Shown piece after piece: positions 62,264 to 64,000 of a DNA stretch of 64,000 bases. The stretch is from NCBI RefSeq assembly GCF_041537905.1, contig NZ_JBGRUO010000005.1, positions 62,001 to 126,000 on the forward strand, given 5' to 3'. Source of the DNA: Ruegeria_C sp041537905. Its GTDB lineage: Bacteria; Pseudomonadota; Alphaproteobacteria; Rhodobacterales; Rhodobacteraceae. The notes under the pieces are model-generated. The model did no database searches. It worked only from the letters and a program-made list of their open reading frames with translations, and was not told the DNA's origin. Position 1 is the stretch's first letter, and the number at the start of each line of letters is the position of its first letter. The translations under genes and the position numbers were made by a program.

Positions 62264-63265
62264 TCAGATCAGCTTGCCCATTGCCACGGCGGTATCCGCC
62301 ATGCGCATCGAGAAGCCCCATTCATTGTCATACCAGCTCAGGACGCGGCACATATTGCCGTCCATTACCTTGGTCTGATCGGTGGCAAAGATCGACGAAT
62401 GCGGGTCATGGTTGAAATCCATCGAGACCAGTTTTTCGTCGGTCACTCCCAGAATACCCTTCAACGGTCCCTGAGCTGCTGCGGTGATCGCGGCGTTGAT
62501 CTCCTCGGGGCTGGTGTCGCGGTCGGCCTCAAAAGTCAGATCGACTACAGAGACATTCGGCGTCGGCACCCGGATCGCCACACCGTCCAGCTTACCGTTC
62601 AGTTCAGGCAGAACCAGCCCCACCGCCTTGGCTGCTCCGGTCGAGGTCGGGATCATGTTCGCGGCCGCTGCACGGGCGCGGTAGAGGTCCTTGTGCAACG
62701 TGTCCAGCGTCGGCTGGTCACCGGTATAGGAGTGGATCGTGGTCATGAACCCGCGCTTGATGCCGACCGTGTCATTGAGAACCTTGGCCACCGGCGACAG
62801 GCAGTTGGTGGTGCAGGAGGCGTTCGAGACCACCAGATCGGCCCCGGTCAGCGTGCCGTCATTCACCCCATAAACGATGGTCTTGTCGGCATCCTTGCCG
62901 GGGGCCGAGATCAGCACCCGTTTCGCGCCATTCTCCAGATGCGCCTGGCAGGCCTCTTTCGAGGTGAAGATGCCGGTGCATTCCAACACCACATCCACAT
63001 GACTCCAGGGCAGATCGGCCGGGTTGCGTATGGCAGTTACCTCGATCGGGCCGCGGCCCGCGTCGATGGTGGTCTCGGTCGTTGTCACCTCGGAGGGGAA
63101 ACGGCCATGCACCGAATCGTAGCGCAGCAGATGCGCGTTGGTTTCGACCGGGCCCAGATCGTTGATGGCCACAACCTCGATATCGGTGCGGCCGGATTCG
63201 ATGATCCCGCGCAGCACATTGCGGCCAATCCGGCCAAATCCGTTGATTGCTACTGTTACGGCCAC
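62264..63265 (-). CDS. gap: Glyceraldehyde-3-phosphate dehydrogenase
   Basis: 333 residues from the GTG at 63265 (GAGGAG 6 nt upstream). The NAD-binding motif is INGFGRIGRNVLRG, with catalytic Cys151 in SNASCTTNCLSP and the conserved WYDNEWGFS near the C-terminus. Asn35-Asp36 after the second strand favours NAD over NADP. It works in glycolysis and gluconeogenesis. It is divergent from a DeoR-type regulator, which may control it. Confidence 0.97.
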   Translation of the reverse strand: MAVTVAINGFGRIGRNVLRGIIESGRTDIEVVAINDLGPVETNAHLLRYDSVHGRFPSEVTTTETTIDAGRGPIEVTAIRNPADLPWSHVDVVLECTGIFTSKEACQAHLENGAKRVLISAPGKDADKTIVYGVNDGTLTGADLVVSNASCTTNCLSPVAKVLNDTVGIKRGFMTTIHSYTGDQPTLDTLHKDLYRARAAAANMIPTSTGAAKAVGLVLPELNGKLDGVAIRVPTPNVSVVDLTFEADRDTSPEEINAAITAAAQGPLKGILGVTDEKLVSMDFNHDPHSSIFATDQTKVMDGNMCRVLSWYDNEWGFSMRMADTAVAMGKLI

Positions 63266-63433
63266 GGTTCTCTCCTCAGACCCTGAATGCATTCGAATTC
63301 TGATGTTGGATCGGCGGCGCTTTCTGGTGTGGTCACTCGCTTTTGACTCCGCCGAACTTGTTAGCGGTAACAAGCACGAGCATGACCAATTGTCAAGTGA
63401 ACCGCCACAATATGATTGCGAATTCTGGGCATT

Positions 63434-63463
63434 TTCGTTCGCATGTGGAAAATTGCGAGCGAA
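63434..63463. promoter_or_regulatory. Candidate operator between gap and the DeoR-family regulator
   Basis: TTCGTTCGCA (63434-63443) and TGCGAGCGAA (63454-63463) pair at 9 of 10 positions around a 10-bp spacer, in the 263-bp divergent region. GlpR/DeoR-type regulators often bind TTCG-containing symmetric sites, so autoregulation and control of gap are plausible. Confidence 0.6.
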
Positions 63464-63528
63464 TATGCGCGTTTCCTCTTGAATATGAACATTACCTGTC
63501 TGACTCTGAAGATGGAAAAGGGAACCAT

Positions 63529-64000
63529 ATGAACAGCGAAATCCGAAAGTCGGCCATTCTCGAATTGGCGCAATCTGATGGCATGGTCAGCGTCGAAGAC
63601 TTGGCCACGCAGTTCGGCGTCGCCGCCCAAACGATCCGGCGAGATCTGGCGCAGTTGGCGCAATCGGGCAAGCTGGACAGGGTCCATGGCGGTGCGGTGC
63701 TGCCCTCGAGGCCGACAAGCCTTGACTATGTGCGCAGGCAGAATGTGAATGCCGAAGGCAAGGCAAGGATCGGGGCGCTCTGTGCGCAAAACATCCCCGA
63801 CAACGCGTCGATCTTCATCAATATCGGCACCACGACCGAGGCGGTGGCACGCGAATTGACCGGCCATCGCGGATTACTGGTGGTCACCAACAGCCTGAAC
63901 ATTGCGAATATTCTGGCGGCAAACCCGGAAATTGACATCATTGTTGCGGGTGGTGCCCTGCGCCGCACCGATGGCGGTTTGCTGGGCAACCTGACCACAC
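63529..64000 (+). CDS. DeoR-family transcriptional regulator (3' end outside window)
   Basis: The frame is open from the ATG at 63529 to the window edge, 157 residues, so it ran off the end and was not closed by a stop. The N-terminal helix-turn-helix reads VSVEDLATQFGVAAQTIRRD with GKLDRVHGGAVLP next. The sugar-phosphate-binding part begins with FINIGTTTEAVAREL and VVTNSLNIANIL. It is GlpR-like and probably responds to a sugar or glycerol phosphate. Confidence 0.93.
   Translation, partial: MNSEIRKSAILELAQSDGMVSVEDLATQFGVAAQTIRRDLAQLAQSGKLDRVHGGAVLPSRPTSLDYVRRQNVNAEGKARIGALCAQNIPDNASIFINIGTTTEAVARELTGHRGLLVVTNSLNIANILAANPEIDIIVAGGALRRTDGGLLGNLTT

Overview
The window looks like chromosomal DNA of a marine or soil alphaproteobacterium of the order Rhodobacterales (Roseobacter/Paracoccus relatives). 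The evidence is high GC, long ATGA-overlapped operons, a DctPQM TRAP transporter, and a flhA-fghA-cytochrome c-xoxF block of the kind known from Paracoccus. No species is named.

Layout. (1) 1-7.8 kb: a same-strand cluster I cannot assign to any known system. It holds three paralogous proteins of unknown function (the first cut by the window edge), an all-helical protein, a 961-residue protein that joins a trypsin-like domain to an HEVGH zincin motif, and a protein with a C-terminal membrane segment. It ends at a perfect 14-bp bidirectional terminator. (2) 7.9-12.1 kb: an RTX-type extracellular nuclease, a decayed gene (frameshift plus in-frame stop) cut off by an IS3-family transposase remnant. 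(3) 12.1-15.6 kb: a CDF metal exporter, an ArsB/NhaD-type permease and an MFS transporter. (4) 15.8-21.7 kb: a GMC oxidoreductase divergent from a TRAP transporter, with an IclR regulator. (5) 21.7-24.2 kb: soxY, soxZ, a small cytochrome c and a SoxF-like flavoprotein, without soxXABCD.

(6) 24.4-55.1 kb: a large island for lanthanide- and PQQ-dependent methanol oxidation. It contains an ABC-2 transporter like LutEF/PedBC, a two-component system, pqqABCDE, and a minus-strand operon with LutA/PedA1- and PedA2-like proteins, a small acidic PepSY-like protein and a SsuABC-type importer. It also has a MxaD-like protein, two fused SoxYZ-like carriers, a metallo-beta-lactamase of the quinoprotein relay type, and the block flhA-fghA-cyt c-xoxF-xoxG-xoxJ. 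XoxF carries the second Asp (Asp320) diagnostic of lanthanide enzymes, and no mxaFI is present. Its regulators include a NosP/NahK-like FIST protein plus hybrid kinase and a LuxR-type response regulator. (7) 55.2-61.2 kb: a seven-gene overlapped MoxR/DUF58/VWA/TPR/BatD operon, comparable to mxaRSACKL and bat operons. (8) 61.3-64 kb: a secreted hypothetical protein, GAPDH, and a divergent DeoR-family regulator with an inverted repeat between them.

How it fits together (partly inference): PqqA-E make the cofactor. The Lut/Ped-like ABC system, possibly with the PepSY-like protein, handles lanthanide. XoxF oxidises methanol and passes electrons to XoxG and the c-type cytochrome. FlhA and FghA take formaldehyde to formate through glutathione. 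The MoxR/VWA operon may insert metal or mature the enzyme.
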